Part shown: positions 41,624 through 51,480 of the stretch, piece after piece
Layout of the letters: the number at the start of each line of letters is the position of its first letter
Position numbering within the stretch: position 1 is the stretch's first letter
Origin: Alphaproteobacteria bacterium
GTDB lineage: Bacteria > Pseudomonadota > Alphaproteobacteria > JAJTHO01 > CANGXP01
NCBI GenBank assembly: GCA_947457935.1
Contig: CANGXP010000001.1
Coordinates: forward strand, 68,065-132,064
Direction: 5' to 3'
Length of the DNA stretch: 64,000 nucleotides
Program-made: the position numbers and the translations under genes
The notes under the pieces: model-generated
Databases searched by the model: none
Told to the model about the DNA's origin: nothing
Seen by the model: the letters and a program-made list of their open reading frames with translations, nothing else

Positions 41624-42487
41624 CTAATATTTATCAAGAAACCCCTGCATCCCTGCCTTCAAATCAGGGCGCTGCAAGGCAAACGCAATATTCGCTTCTA
41701 AAAATCCTAGCTGATTCCCACAATCAAACCGTTGTCCTTCAAACAACAATCCGTGGAAAGGCTGGGTTTTGATAATTTTTGCAATAGCATCGGTGAGTTG
41801 AATTTCCCCGCCTGCGCCAATTTGTTTTTCTTCTAAAAAGTCAAAAATTTCTGGCTGCAGAATATACCGCCCAATCACTGCCAAGGTAGAAGGCGCTTCT
41901 TCAGGTTCCGGTTTTTCAACAATGCTGCTGGCGGTCACCAAATTCCCTGTTTGTTTTTTAGGCGTTACAATCCCGTAAGAACCCGTGCGTGCGCGTGGCA
42001 CATCTTCTAACGCAACAATATTGCCGCCCACCTTCTCGTATGCTTCAATCATTTGCTGCAAACACGACCTGTCCGCCATCACCATGTCATCCGCAAGTAA
42101 CACGGCAAATGGCTCATCGCCAATCAGATTACGCGCACACCAGACCGCATGTCCTAAACCCAAGGCTTCTTGCTGGCGGATATACGCCATTTGCCCTGCT
42201 TTGGGGGTGCAGCTTCTCACTTTCTCTAAAAATTCTGATTTACCGCGCTTATGCAGCGTATCTTGCAGTTCATAACTATAATCGAAATGGTCTTCAATCG
42301 CGCTTTTGCCGCGTCCCGTCACGAAAATGCATTCTTCAATGCCTGCCGCCCATGCCTCTTCCACCGCATATTGGATAATCGGCTTATCCACCACAGGCAG
42401 CATTTCTTTGGGCATCGCCTTAGTTGCGGGTAAAAAACGTGTCCCCAAACCGCCCACAGGGAAAATAGCTTTACGAATTTTTTTCAT
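41624..42487 (-). CDS. galU: UTP-glucose-1-phosphate uridylyltransferase
   Basis: The product has 287 residues and makes UDP-glucose, the substrate of the ugd product encoded at 25.4 kb. The nucleotide-binding motif is FPVGGLGTRFLPATKAMPKE, followed by MLPVVDKPIIQYAVEEAW. Later motifs include LGLGHAVWCARNLIGDEPFA and VEKPEPEEAPSTLAVIGRYI. It converges on flgE and has its own strong promoter. Confidence 0.96.
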   Translation of the reverse strand: MKKIRKAIFPVGGLGTRFLPATKAMPKEMLPVVDKPIIQYAVEEAWAAGIEECIFVTGRGKSAIEDHFDYSYELQDTLHKRGKSEFLEKVRSCTPKAGQMAYIRQQEALGLGHAVWCARNLIGDEPFAVLLADDMVMADRSCLQQMIEAYEKVGGNIVALEDVPRARTGSYGIVTPKKQTGNLVTASSIVEKPEPEEAPSTLAVIGRYILQPEIFDFLEEKQIGAGGEIQLTDAIAKIIKTQPFHGLLFEGQRFDCGNQLGFLEANIAFALQRPDLKAGMQGFLDKY

Positions 42488-42514
42488 AGTATCACTCTTT
42501 GTAAAATTGGGATG

Positions 42515-42543
42515 TATATACTGCTTTCATCAATGCTGTGCAA
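42515..42543 (-). promoter_or_regulatory. galU promoter
   Basis: TTGCAC (42538-42543) and TATATA (42515-42520) on the minus strand are 17 bases apart, giving a leader of about 20 bases before the galU ATG. Confidence 0.7.
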
Positions 42544-42596
42544 GCCATTTAAGGGTTTACATCCCCCCTTGTTATTCGCTAGAACACGCGTACTTA

Positions 42597-42705
42597 TTCT
42601 TGTTTCAAGGAGTGGCGAGCGAAAAAGTGCGCGCCGCGCGGAATGTACAGAATAGTACCTGAGCACGGCAAGCAATTTTGCAGCCGTCAAAACATGAAAC
42701 AACTT
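42597..42705. repeat. GTAC-centred long palindrome, copy C (about 108 bp)
   Basis: TTGTTTCA (42600-42607) and TGAAACAA (42695-42702) bound imperfect arms whose centre, 42651.5, is GTAC-N6-GTAC (42645-42658). The left arm contains GAGTGGCGAG, shared with copy D, and the right arm contains GCTCAG-like and TTTTGCAGCC sequence shared with copy A. It ends ten bases before the ettA start. The outer boundary is less sharp than in the other copies. Confidence 0.7.
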
Positions 42706-42715
42706 CGATAAAATT

Positions 42716-44395
42716 ATGGCTAGTTATCAATATATTTTTGTAATGAAGGGCTTGCGTAAGGTTCTACCCACGGGGCGCGAGCTATTAAAAGACGTGTGGC
42801 TGTCGTTCTTACCAGGTGCCAAAGTGGGTGTCTTAGGGCCTAATGGCGCAGGGAAATCGACGCTGTTTAAAATTATGGCAGGGATTGATAAGGAATATCA
42901 GGGCGAAGCATGGGCAGCAGAGGGCGTAAGCGTCGGGTATCTCTCCCAAGAGCCTGAGCTTGACCCTGCCTTAACCGTTCAACAAAATATTCTTGCAGGC
43001 TTAGGCGACATTCAAGCCAACCTCACCCGTTTTAATGAAATCAGCGCGAAATTCGCTGAAGAAATGAGCGATGACGAAATGAATGCGCTCCTTGCCGAAC
43101 AAGGCGATTTGCAAGAAAAAATTGATGCCGCAGGCGGTTGGGAAATTGAGCGCACCATTGAAATTGCCATGGACGCGCTCCGTTGCCCCGCGCCAGATAG
43201 CCCCGTTACCCACCTTTCGGGGGGCGAGAAACGCCGCGTTGCGCTGTGCCGTCTCTTATTACAAAAACCTGATTTATTGCTGCTCGATGAACCAACCAAC
43301 CACTTGGATGCAGAATCCGTTGCGTGGCTGGAACGCTATTTAGAAGAATATCAGGGTACGGTTGTCACCGTTACTCACGATAGATACTTTTTGGATAACG
43401 TCGCCACATGGATTCTCGAGGTAGACCGTGGGCAATGCTTCCCGTTTGAGGGCAATTACTCAAGCTGGTTAGAGCAAAAGCAAAAACGCCTTGCCCAAGA
43501 AGAAAAAGACGAGAAAAACCGTGAAAAAACGCTGGATAGAGAATTAGAGTGGATTCGCCAGTCCCCCAAAGCCCGTCAAGCGAAAAGCAAGGCAAGGATT
43601 GCAGCCTACGAAGAATTGCTCCAACGCGAGAGTGAAAAACAGGCAGATAGTGCGCGGATTATCATCCCCGTGGGCGGTCGCTTAGGCGATAACGTGTTGG
43701 AAGCGAAAAACCTCTCCAAGGGCTTTGGTGAGAGATTGCTCATTGAAGACTTAAGCTTCAGCCTGCCTCCGGGGGGCATCATCGGCGTGATTGGCGCAAA
43801 CGGTGCAGGAAAAACAACCTTGTTCCGCATGATTACAGGCAAAGAGACACCTGATAAAGGCACATTCACCGTCTCTCCCTCTGTCAAACTTGGCTATGTC
43901 GATCAAAGCCGTGATGCACTCAATGAAAACAAAACCGTGTGGGAAGAAATCTCTGAAGGCGCGGAAATTATCGAGTTGGGCAAAATCAAAATTCCCAGCC
44001 GTGCCTATTGCGGCAATTTCAACTTTAAGGGCGCAGACCAACAGAAAAAAGTCGGGCTATTGTCAGGCGGGGAACGCAACCGCGTGCATCTTGCCAAAAT
44101 GCTGAAAAGCGGTGCGAACGTGTTGCTGCTCGATGAACCCACCAACGATTTAGATGTGGAAACCTTACGCGCGTTAGAAGAAGCGTTGCTCGATTTTGCA
44201 GGCTGCGCGGTGGTCATCAGCCACGACAGATGGTTTTTGGACAGAATCGCCACGCATATTCTGGCGTTTGAAGGCGACAGCCACGTCGAATGGTTTGCGG
44301 GCAACTATGAAGCCTACGAAGAAGACCGCAAACGCCGCATGGGCGACAACGCTGCCCAGCCGCATCGCTTGAAATTTAAGCCCCTAACACGGTAA
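42716..44395 (+). CDS. ettA: Energy-dependent translational throttle ABC-F protein EttA
   Basis: The product has 559 residues with two ABC ATPase domains and no membrane segment. Walker A motifs are GPNGAGKST near residue 40 and GANGAGKTT near 360; signatures are [12 protein letters not shown] and [12 protein letters not shown]; both Walker B regions read LLLDEPTN. The linker between domains with [20 protein letters not shown] is the ABC-F P-site tRNA-interaction motif. EttA gates initiation according to ATP level. The ATG has no clear Shine-Dalgarno and follows a palindromic repeat. Confidence 0.95.
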   Translation: MASYQYIFVMKGLRKVLPTGRELLKDVWLSFLPGAKVGVLGPNGAGKSTLFKIMAGIDKEYQGEAWAAEGVSVGYLSQEPELDPALTVQQNILAGLGDIQANLTRFNEISAKFAEEMSDDEMNALLAEQGDLQEKIDAAGGWEIERTIEIAMDALRCPAPDSPVTHLSGGEKRRVALCRLLLQKPDLLLLDEPTNHLDAESVAWLERYLEEYQGTVVTVTHDRYFLDNVATWILEVDRGQCFPFEGNYSSWLEQKQKRLAQEEKDEKNREKTLDRELEWIRQSPKARQAKSKARIAAYEELLQRESEKQADSARIIIPVGGRLGDNVLEAKNLSKGFGERLLIEDLSFSLPPGGIIGVIGANGAGKTTLFRMITGKETPDKGTFTVSPSVKLGYVDQSRDALNENKTVWEEISEGAEIIELGKIKIPSRAYCGNFNFKGADQQKKVGLLSGGERNRVHLAKMLKSGANVLLLDEPTNDLDVETLRALEEALLDFAGCAVVISHDRWFLDRIATHILAFEGDSHVEWFAGNYEAYEEDRKRRMGDNAAQPHRLKFKPLTR

Positions 44396-44416
44396 GATGA
44401 CGCGGTAACTAAGATA

Positions 44417-45397
44417 ATGCACACGCCCTCCATCGACGCCCTCCTCGCGCTCACCGCCACAGATTTGGTGGCAGTGAACACGTTGATTGTGGAGCAGATG
44501 CAAAGCGACGTGCCGCTCATTCCGCAACTCGCCGCGCACCTCATTATGGCAGGTGGCAAGCGCATTCGCCCGCTGCTCACGCTTGGCAGCGCACTCTTGT
44601 GCGGCTATCAAGGCACGCGTCATCTTAACCTTGCGGCGTGTGTGGAATTTATTCACACCGCCACTTTGCTGCACGATGATGTGGTGGATGAAAGTGATAA
44701 ACGGCGCGGGCGCGAAACCGCCAACACCATTTGGGGTAATAAAGCAAGCGTGCTGGTGGGCGACTACCTGTTTAGTCGTGCCTTTGAAGGTATGGTAGCG
44801 GATGGCTCGCTTAAAGTTTTAGGCATTCTCTCGCGTGCCTCCGCCGTAATTGCCGAGGGCGAGGTACTGCAACTCAGCAGTATGCATAATGCCTACACCA
44901 CGGAAGCGCATTACATGGCGGTGATTCGCGCCAAAACGGCGGCGCTCTTTGCAGCGGCAACCCAAGTGGGCGCGGTGGTTGCAGAAAAATCCGCAACCGA
45001 AGAACAAACGCTTTATGATTTCGGCATGAACCTTGGCATTGCCTTCCAACTCGCCGATGATGCGCTGGATTACAGCGGCACAGCGGCAACAGGCAAAACT
45101 TTAGGCAATGATTTTGCGCAAGGCAAAGTCACCCTCCCCGTCATCCTTGCGCTGCAACAAGGCGATGAAACAGAAAAGTCTTTCTGGAATAATGCCCTGA
45201 GTGGCGCACCTTTAGAAGACACCGCCTTTACAACCGCGCAACAGCTTCTTGAGAAATATCAAACGGTGGAAGCAACCCTCACCCGCGCCCGTGCGTTTGG
45301 CGCACAGGCAATAGAAAATCTTGAGGTATTCCCCGACAGCCCTATTAAGCAAGCGTTACACGATGTGGTACTATTTGCAACGGAACGACCGTATTAG
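44417..45397 (+). CDS. ispB: Polyprenyl diphosphate synthase, IspB/octaprenyl type
   Basis: The product has 326 residues, an all-alpha trans-prenyltransferase for the ubiquinone side chain. The first Asp-rich motif is LLHDDVVDES near residue 90, and the second is FQLADDALDYSG near 220. GGKRIRPLLTLGSALLCG is the family's substrate-phosphate loop. Chain length cannot be read with certainty. Its end overlaps the convergent glycosyltransferase-like gene by four bases. Confidence 0.93.
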   Translation: MHTPSIDALLALTATDLVAVNTLIVEQMQSDVPLIPQLAAHLIMAGGKRIRPLLTLGSALLCGYQGTRHLNLAACVEFIHTATLLHDDVVDESDKRRGRETANTIWGNKASVLVGDYLFSRAFEGMVADGSLKVLGILSRASAVIAEGEVLQLSSMHNAYTTEAHYMAVIRAKTAALFAAATQVGAVVAEKSATEEQTLYDFGMNLGIAFQLADDALDYSGTAATGKTLGNDFAQGKVTLPVILALQQGDETEKSFWNNALSGAPLEDTAFTTAQQLLEKYQTVEATLTRARAFGAQAIENLEVFPDSPIKQALHDVVLFATERPY

Positions 45398-46431
45398 TTT
45401 TTTGGGAGAAACTTGAGATGCGGCGACCACTGAGGATTCGCCTTTTGCGGATTCCACACCGCCAAATCCGTTTCGCGAAACAGCATACTCATTACAAAAT
45501 CTTGCATCTCAATCGCGCAGCGTTGCTGATGGCAGATGTGATACACCATCAGCGTTTCGGGGTTACACAACACCCCGCGCTGAATATACTCCTCTAAATA
45601 TTCATAGGCATTTGCCATCAAATCGTTGGTTTGAGAATCGGCAAACGTAATCACATCGTTAAAAAATACGTCGCCTGCTCCGATGTATTCGCCGCGCTCC
45701 AGATTGCGATACGGGAACGCTGCACTCAATGCCTGAATCACCTTGCCATCGCGATCGGTAAAACCCGAAGTCGCAGGGAAATAAACCGTTTGAGGGGCAT
45801 TTTTACCCTCTAGTAGCACAGGGGAGAAGAGTGCAAGATCCGCCCGTGTCTTGATCACAAAATCATACTGAAAGCCTTGTTTTACCTCGTACTCCCGCTT
45901 TAAATCATTCGCTTTTTGTACGTGAAAAAGCGCGGAAAACGTGCGCATGGGGTCGCGTCCATTCACTTCTGGCGGAATATTTAAATTGCGTACTTGGCTT
46001 GAGAACCGCGCAGAATCATAGTTCCAGAGCGTGACGCTTTTCAAATTTTCGCCAAAAGCAGCGTAAAGCTCTTCTTCAGAAATAGGCCTGTCAGCCTTTA
46101 ATCCTGCGGTGTTCGGCGCGTAGATAAAAACATCGGCATTATAACGTTCAATCAGGTGTTTTTTTAATGCGGGCAGCGTTTGCTCCCAAGTCCGCAGAAA
46201 CCCTGAGAGACAGACCGCAACGCGCAATTTTTTATCAGGGGGCGGCACGTCCAAACTATAGCGGAAACCCGCAGAAAACTTGCCGTTGTAGTAATCACGA
46301 ATAAAATCGAGATTTTCAAAATGTTCTGTCGGCCACATCAAATTTCGCGCAAAACGCCGTAAGGTGTACTCAAACGCTCGCTCTTGGCGTTTGTAATATT
46401 GCAGACGGAGTTTTTGCAGGAGCTTTTTCAT
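45394..46431 (-). CDS. Putative glycosyltransferase-like protein
   Basis: The product has 345 residues and I do not recognise a named family with certainty. It begins with a basic segment (KKLLQKLRLQYYKRQER). Then comes a Rossmann-like opening, RVAVCLSGFLRTWEQTLPAL at about residues 69-88, then YDFVIKTRADLALFSP near 190. A KTRAD-type motif following a LSGxxRTW motif is typical of uncharacterised glycosyltransferase-like proteins found near capsule genes. No signal peptide or transmembrane span is seen. It is alone on this strand between ispB and clpA. Confidence 0.6.
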   Translation of the reverse strand: MKKLLQKLRLQYYKRQERAFEYTLRRFARNLMWPTEHFENLDFIRDYYNGKFSAGFRYSLDVPPPDKKLRVAVCLSGFLRTWEQTLPALKKHLIERYNADVFIYAPNTAGLKADRPISEEELYAAFGENLKSVTLWNYDSARFSSQVRNLNIPPEVNGRDPMRTFSALFHVQKANDLKREYEVKQGFQYDFVIKTRADLALFSPVLLEGKNAPQTVYFPATSGFTDRDGKVIQALSAAFPYRNLERGEYIGAGDVFFNDVITFADSQTNDLMANAYEYLEEYIQRGVLCNPETLMVYHICHQQRCAIEMQDFVMSMLFRETDLAVWNPQKANPQWSPHLKFLPKN

Positions 46432-46524
46432 AAAGTTGTTTTTGTAAGGGGTGTCAGTGATTGCAAAAATTTTTTCATGCTACCGTAGTAGCGGATCAGC
46501 ACATCTTGACAAGCATTTTGTGGA

Positions 46525-48816
46525 CTATTCCACTAACGCCTCTTCCTTGTGCGTTGTGGGCTTTTTGCTTGCAGGATAGCTGAACACCAAGGAATCCTTA
46601 GCGGCATCAACCAATACTAAGCCACCGTGCATGAGCTTTCCAAACAACACTTCTTCCGCTAGTGGCTTTTTGACATGCTCTTGAATAATCCGCGACAAGG
46701 GTCGTGCCCCAAACTGCGGACTATAGCCCTTTTCGCCTAACCATTCCCGTGCTTTTTCGGTCAGTTCAATGGTGATGTGTCTATCTGCGAGTTGCGCTTC
46801 CAACTGCATAATAAATTTATCAACCACCTTGCCGATGTGCTCTTTTTTCAGCGGGGCAAAGGAAATAATAGCATCTAAACGGTTGCGGAATTCAGGGGTG
46901 AACAAGCGGTTAATTGCCTCGTGGTCATCGCCAGAACGGCTCTCTTGCAAGAAACCGAGTGCGGGTTTCGCCAGTTCTGACGCCCCTGCATTGGTTGTCA
47001 TAATCAACATAATATTGCGGCAATCAATGGATTTGCCTGTGTGATCGGTGATTTTGCCGTTGTCCATCACCTGCAACAGAATGTTAAAGAGGTCTGGATG
47101 GGCTTTTTCGATCTCGTCTAAAAGCAAGATGGCATAAGGGTTTTGATCAATCGCATCGGTCAACAAACCGCCCTGTTCAAAGCCCACATAGCCCGGAGGT
47201 GCGCCTAACAAGCGCGATACGCTATGCCGCTCCATATATTCGGACATATCAAACCGAATGAGTTGCACGCCCAACACTGTTGAAAGCTGTTTCGCCACCT
47301 CGGTTTTGCCCACCCCTGTTGGCCCTGCGAACAAATAGCAGCCGATCGGTTTTTCATTATCGCGTAAGCCCGCACGTGCCATTTTAATGGCAGAATCTAA
47401 CGCCTCAATCGCTTCATTTTGCCCGAAGACCACCGTTTTTAGGTCACGCTGCAAGTTTGATAAAATATCTTTTTCTGATTTTGCGAGGGATTTTTCAGGA
47501 ATACGGGCGATTTTCGCAATCGTCACCTCAATATCTTTCGCGTTGATTACTTTTTTGCGTTTGAGCGGCGACAATAAACTTAACGCCGCTGCTGCTTCAT
47601 CAATCACATCGAGCGCTTTATCGGGCAGTTTACGGTTGGGAATGTAACGATTTGACAGCTCAACAGCCGTCCGTATCGCCTCGTTCGTATAGCGCACATG
47701 GTGGAATTTTTCGTAATAGGGCTTTAATCCACCCAAGATTTTAATGGTGTCTTCCACGGTGGGTTCAACCACATCAATTTTTTGGAAACGACGCACAAGG
47801 GCGCGGTCTTTTTCAATATGATTGCGGAATTCTGTATAGGTTGTTGAGCCAATGCAGCGCAACGCGCCGCGTGCGAGTGCGGGTTTCAGCAGATTTGAGG
47901 CATCCATTGCCCCGCCACTGGTTGCCCCTGCGCCCACAAGCGTATGCATTTCATCAATAAACAACACCGCATTTTCATGCGCTTCAATTTCTGAAACGAC
48001 ATTTTTCATGCGCTCTTCAAAGTCCCCCCGATAGCGCGTGCCAGCCAACAACGCGCCCATATCAAGCGCGTAAATGGTGGTATTGAGCAACACTTCGGGC
48101 ACTTCGCCTTCAATAATACGACGCGCCAACCCTTCAACAATTGCGGTTTTGCCCACCCCCGGCTCACCCACATAAAGCGGGTTGTTTTTGGTACGCCGAC
48201 ACAGAATTTGGATGGTTCTATCGACTTCTTTATCCCGCCCGATGAGCGGGTCAATTTTGCCTTTTTGCGCCTTATCGTTGAGGTTCACACAATAGGCTTG
48301 CAGGGATTTTCTGCCCTCTGATTTTTCTGCATCCTCCTCGTTTTCTGCGTTGGGTGCGTTGCGTTTTGGGTTATTTTTATTTGAGGCTTTGCTAATCCCG
48401 TGAGAGATATAATTCACCGCATCAAACCGCGACATATCTTGTTCTTGGAGGAAATACACCGCGTGTGATTCTCGCTCTGAAAACAAGGCAACAAGCACGT
48501 TTGCGCCCGTTACTTCACTACGCCCTGCTGATTGAATATGGATAACGGCGCGTTGAATAACCCTTTGGAAACCCGAGGTAGGGCGCGGCTCTTGCGGGAT
48601 TGCCATCACAAGATTATTGAGTTCTTTATCAAGGTAAGCTGAAATATCATGCCGCAATCTATCGAGGTTTATCCCGCATGATTGCAGCACTTGGGCTGCA
48701 TCTTGATCATCCAACAACGCAAGCAACAAATGCTCAAGCGTTGCAAACTCGTGGCTGCGCTCATTCGCAATATTGAGGGCACGGTGCAGACTTTTCTCTA
48801 AAACGGGTGATAACAT
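46525..48816 (-). CDS. clpA: ATP-dependent Clp protease ATP-binding subunit ClpA
   Basis: The product has 763 residues. The N-terminal Clp_N repeat domain ([20 protein letters not shown]) is followed by AAA module 1 with [17 protein letters not shown] and module 2 with [14 protein letters not shown]; arginine fingers and the ClpP-contact region are typical. ClpA unfolds substrates for ClpP, especially N-end rule proteins delivered by ClpS. It follows clpS by nine bases. No clpP is in the window. Confidence 0.97.
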   Translation of the reverse strand: MLSPVLEKSLHRALNIANERSHEFATLEHLLLALLDDQDAAQVLQSCGINLDRLRHDISAYLDKELNNLVMAIPQEPRPTSGFQRVIQRAVIHIQSAGRSEVTGANVLVALFSERESHAVYFLQEQDMSRFDAVNYISHGISKASNKNNPKRNAPNAENEEDAEKSEGRKSLQAYCVNLNDKAQKGKIDPLIGRDKEVDRTIQILCRRTKNNPLYVGEPGVGKTAIVEGLARRIIEGEVPEVLLNTTIYALDMGALLAGTRYRGDFEERMKNVVSEIEAHENAVLFIDEMHTLVGAGATSGGAMDASNLLKPALARGALRCIGSTTYTEFRNHIEKDRALVRRFQKIDVVEPTVEDTIKILGGLKPYYEKFHHVRYTNEAIRTAVELSNRYIPNRKLPDKALDVIDEAAAALSLLSPLKRKKVINAKDIEVTIAKIARIPEKSLAKSEKDILSNLQRDLKTVVFGQNEAIEALDSAIKMARAGLRDNEKPIGCYLFAGPTGVGKTEVAKQLSTVLGVQLIRFDMSEYMERHSVSRLLGAPPGYVGFEQGGLLTDAIDQNPYAILLLDEIEKAHPDLFNILLQVMDNGKITDHTGKSIDCRNIMLIMTTNAGASELAKPALGFLQESRSGDDHEAINRLFTPEFRNRLDAIISFAPLKKEHIGKVVDKFIMQLEAQLADRHITIELTEKAREWLGEKGYSPQFGARPLSRIIQEHVKKPLAEEVLFGKLMHGGLVLVDAAKDSLVFSYPASKKPTTHKEEALVE

Positions 48817-48825
48817 GGTGTCTCG

Positions 48826-49170
48826 TTACTCCTTTTCCAGCGTACATTGCAGCGGATGCAGATGCTGTGCTCCAAAGTCACGCACTTGCGCCACCTTGGT
48901 TTCTGCAACCTCTAACGTGTAAACCCCACACATGCCAACGCCCGTTGTGTGCACTTGCACCATAATGGCGGTGGCCTCCTCCAGTGTTTTATTGAAAAAC
49001 TTCTGCACAACAAACACCACAAAATCCATGGGGGTGTAATCATCATTCAGCATCAATACTTTATACAATGCAGGTTTTTTAGGCCGTACAAGTGTTTGCG
49101 TTGCCGCGAAAGTTTTGTTGCCCCCATAAGGATTATGAGTGTTTTGTGCGGTTTTCTTAAAAGGAATCAT
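48826..49170 (-). CDS. clpS: ClpA adaptor protein ClpS
   Basis: The product has 114 residues from the ATG at 49170; an in-frame TTG two codons upstream is weaker. The conserved core [20 protein letters not shown] and the [20 protein letters not shown] segment form the N-degron pocket of ClpS. The N-terminal 30 residues are an unstructured extension as in the family. It precedes clpA in the same operon. Confidence 0.95.
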   Translation of the reverse strand: MIPFKKTAQNTHNPYGGNKTFAATQTLVRPKKPALYKVLMLNDDYTPMDFVVFVVQKFFNKTLEEATAIMVQVHTTGVGMCGVYTLEVAETKVAQVRDFGAQHLHPLQCTLEKE

Positions 49171-49270
49171 AATCAAAAAGTGTGAAGGAAAGGTTTTTGG
49201 GGAAATTTTTTATTCTAGGGCACCTCTACCCTCTCAAGATATAAGCGCGTTATGGGCGTTTGCCAAGCAT

Positions 49271-49543
49271 CTACTCTTTATAAATATCGCGCCGATGCCC
49301 TATTGCGGTGATAAAAACCGTCTGTTTTTCTGTATCAACCACATAGAGCACGCGGTAATCACCCACACGCAACGAGCGCGTATGACTCAAACTAAACTGC
49401 AACGGCTTGCCAAAGCGTATCGGATCAACAACAAGTTTGCTCTCAATAGTTTTGCGAATACGCTGCTTTATTGCGCCATCTAGCGCGGGAATATCTTTTT
49501 TAAGAACGTCTTTTGCGTAAACGATCGTCCATTGCACCTGCAT
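49271..49543 (-). CDS. RelE/ParE-superfamily toxin
   Basis: The product has 90 residues from ATG at 49543, which shares its A with the antitoxin stop (TAATG); a GTG three codons upstream is also in frame. The fold signature is MQVQWTIVYAKDVLKKDIPA at the start, KQRIRKTIESKL in the helix and the strands SLRVGDYRVLYVVD and FITAIGHRRDIYK, containing basic residues expected of mRNA-cleaving RelE-type toxins. It is the second gene of the module. Confidence 0.88.
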   Translation of the reverse strand: MQVQWTIVYAKDVLKKDIPALDGAIKQRIRKTIESKLVVDPIRFGKPLQFSLSHTRSLRVGDYRVLYVVDTEKQTVFITAIGHRRDIYKE

Positions 49544-49764
49544 TATTGCCACGCTTGCTCGTGGCTAAACCATTCGGTCGTTTTCGCAAAACGATCGTCT
49601 GCTTGCTTGGAAAGCAACACATCTTCCTGTAATTCTAAGGCTTCGCGAATGAGATCCGCCGCCGTTGCGGAAAGCGAACGATTGTGTTGCGCGGCAAACA
49701 GTGCCAGCAAGCCGCTTGTTTTTGTATCAAGCATTACCTGAATGCGCGGGTTTACCGTAGCCAT
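49543..49764 (-). CDS. Ribbon-helix-helix antitoxin of the RelE-type module
   Basis: The product has 73 residues. The N-terminal ATVNPRIQVMLDTKTSGLLA segment is a plausible ribbon-helix-helix DNA-binding part, and the C-terminal EDVLLSKQADDRFAKTTEWF segment is the likely toxin-binding region. AAGGAAACAG precedes the ATG. It overlaps the toxin start by one base, and its promoter carries a dyad over the -10 element. Confidence 0.82.
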   Translation of the reverse strand: MATVNPRIQVMLDTKTSGLLALFAAQHNRSLSATAADLIREALELQEDVLLSKQADDRFAKTTEWFSHEQAWQ

Positions 49765-49797
49765 ATCTGTTTCCTTTAAGATTCATAAAACCAAAGA

Positions 49798-49827
49798 AAG
49801 TGTACCACTTAATACGCACTTTTGCAA
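49798..49827 (-). promoter_or_regulatory. Promoter and operator of the RelE-type module
   Basis: TTGCAA (49822-49827) and TACACT (49799-49804) on the minus strand are 17 bases apart. The palindrome AAGTG-TAC-CACTT (49798-49810) covers the -10, and a further CACTTT half-site lies at 49817-49822. This is the expected placement for autorepression by the antitoxin complex. Confidence 0.65.
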
Positions 49828-49928
49828 GAAGAGCCTTTTTTGAAAGAAAACTTTCCTGATACTTATTTGCAACAGCCCTATTCTCTGTTTATCTTTATGG
49901 CTTCTTTACGTCATTTTTCCATTGACCG

Positions 49929-49952
49929 CCCATAAAATCCCATGCTATCCCA
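49929..49952. promoter_or_regulatory. MraZ-box candidate: three phased TGGGN repeats
   Basis: Three CCCA blocks at 49929, 49939 and 49949 are spaced exactly ten bases apart, reading on the minus strand as TGGGA, TGGGA, TGGGC with five-base spacers. Escherichia coli MraZ is known to bind three TGGGN repeats with five-base spacers upstream of its own operon. They lie 120 bases before mraZ. The 305-base gap 49765-50069 holds these boxes, the toxin-antitoxin promoter and the hairpin below, and no gene. Confidence 0.7.
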
Positions 49953-49996
49953 ATTTAGACCAAAAAATAACAAAAGAATATCCCCTAACTTTAGAC

Positions 49997-50019
49997 AGCC
50001 CAGCGCATACTGCTGGGCT
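49997..50019 (+). promoter_or_regulatory. Hairpin in the mraZ leader region
   Basis: An eight-bp perfect inverted repeat, AGCCCAGC (49997-50004) with GCTGGGCT (50012-50019) and a seven-base loop, is followed after seven bases by six T residues. It could be a weak terminator or attenuator before the dcw operon; the T run is displaced from the stem. Confidence 0.45.
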
Positions 50020-50069
50020 TCTCACTTTTTTCGGGGGTTTTAGTTATTGTGGCGTAAGGCTCAATCGTC

Positions 50070-50537
50070 ATGTCACTTTTTTTATCAACATATGTCAATA
50101 AAGTTGACAAAAAAGGGCGCGTTTCTGTGCCATCCTTATTTCGTGCCGCTTTGGAAACACAAAAATTTCAAGGTATTGTTGTTTTTCGCTCCTATAAACA
50201 TCCCGCCCTTGAGGCGTTCGGCCTTGATCGCATGGCGCAACTCAGCCAAAGCCTTGATAAAAACTTCAATCTTTTTTCTGATACGCAAGACGACCTTGCT
50301 GCCTCTATTTTTGCAGACGCGCAACAACTCGGTTTTGATGGCGAGGGACGCATTACCCTGCCCGACGATATAGCAGCACACGCAGGCATCACCGAAAGCG
50401 CGTGTTTTGTGGGGCGCGGCGCAACATTCCAAATTTGGGCACCTGATACCTTTAAGCAACATCAAACGGCAGCGCGTGCCCGCGTACAGCAGGGCAATGT
50501 TAGTATCGCCCTTCATGCATCAGAAGTAGGGCAATAG
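50070..50537 (+). CDS. mraZ: Transcriptional regulator MraZ
   Basis: The product has 155 residues, with the two SpoVT-AbrB-like halves of MraZ: KVDKKGRVSVPSLFRAALE near residues 11-29 and the second GEGRITLPDDIAAHAGI. MraZ represses the dcw operon in Escherichia coli by binding TGGGN repeats; three such repeats are present upstream. AAGG lies about 11 bases before the ATG. It is two bases upstream of rsmH. Confidence 0.95.
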   Translation: MSLFLSTYVNKVDKKGRVSVPSLFRAALETQKFQGIVVFRSYKHPALEAFGLDRMAQLSQSLDKNFNLFSDTQDDLAASIFADAQQLGFDGEGRITLPDDIAAHAGITESACFVGRGATFQIWAPDTFKQHQTAARARVQQGNVSIALHASEVGQ

Positions 50538-50539
50538 TC

Positions 50540-51466
50540 ATGGAAAGTGCCCACACCCCTGTTATGCTGCAAGAAGTGTTGCGGGGATTGCAATCCACCA
50601 CAGCAGGGCACTATGTTGACGCAACCTTCGGAATCGGTGGCTACAGCAAGGCTATTTTACGAGAAAACAACGCGTCAACCCTCACCGCGCTTGACAGAGA
50701 TCCCGCTGCGAAACCATTTGCCGCCGCGATGAATGATAATCGCTTTCGGTTTATCCCTGAGCAATTCAGTAAAATGGCTGACTTCTTAGAGCAGGATAGC
50801 GTAAACGGCGTGGTGTTTGATTTAGGGGTGTCTAGCCCGCAACTGGATATTGCAGAGCGGGGCTTTTCGTTTCGGTTAGACGGCGCACTGGATATGCGGA
50901 TGAGCCAAGCTGGCATGAGCGCCGCTGATGTCATCAACACCTATCCTGAAGAGGATATTGCAAACATCATTTACCAATACGGCGAAGAGCGTTTTTCACG
51001 GCGGATTGCACGGGTGATTGTAGCAAAACGCGCTGAGAAAGCCATTGCCACCACCACAGAGCTTGCCAATATTGTGCGTAGCGTGTTGCCGCGCAAGGGC
51101 AAGGACACGATTGACCCTGCAACCCGCACTTTTCAAGCGTTGCGAATATATGTGAATCAAGAACTGCAAGAATTAGAAGAAGGCCTGCACGCCGCCACAA
51201 ATTTATTGGCAACGGGCGGACGGTTGGTTGTGGTGTCGTTTCATTCGTTGGAAGACAGAATTGTCAAAAATTTTATGCGGGCACAGAGCACAGAACCAAG
51301 CGTTTCAAGGCATTTGCCGCAACAAGCAACAAGCGCAATGCCGCTTAAAACTATTTCTCGAAAAGCGATTCTTCCGTCTGAGGAAGAAATTTTTGCGAAT
51401 CCCCGCGCCCGTTCCGCAAAATTGCGGGTTGCAGAAAAAATTCAATCCCCTATACAAAATAGCTAA
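50540..51466 (+). CDS. rsmH: 16S rRNA (cytosine-1402-N4)-methyltransferase
   Basis: The product has 308 residues. The SAM-binding region reads GHYVDATFGIGGYSKAILRE, and the RsmH signature VVFDLGVSSPQLDIAERGFS with DGALDMRMSQ follows. The C-terminal SFHSLEDRIVKNFM is also conserved. RsmH methylates C1402 in the decoding site. It is the second dcw gene, between mraZ and ftsL. Confidence 0.97.
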   Translation: MESAHTPVMLQEVLRGLQSTTAGHYVDATFGIGGYSKAILRENNASTLTALDRDPAAKPFAAAMNDNRFRFIPEQFSKMADFLEQDSVNGVVFDLGVSSPQLDIAERGFSFRLDGALDMRMSQAGMSAADVINTYPEEDIANIIYQYGEERFSRRIARVIVAKRAEKAIATTTELANIVRSVLPRKGKDTIDPATRTFQALRIYVNQELQELEEGLHAATNLLATGGRLVVVSFHSLEDRIVKNFMRAQSTEPSVSRHLPQQATSAMPLKTISRKAILPSEEEIFANPRARSAKLRVAEKIQSPIQNS

Positions 51467-51480
51467 CAAGGCATAAAAAT

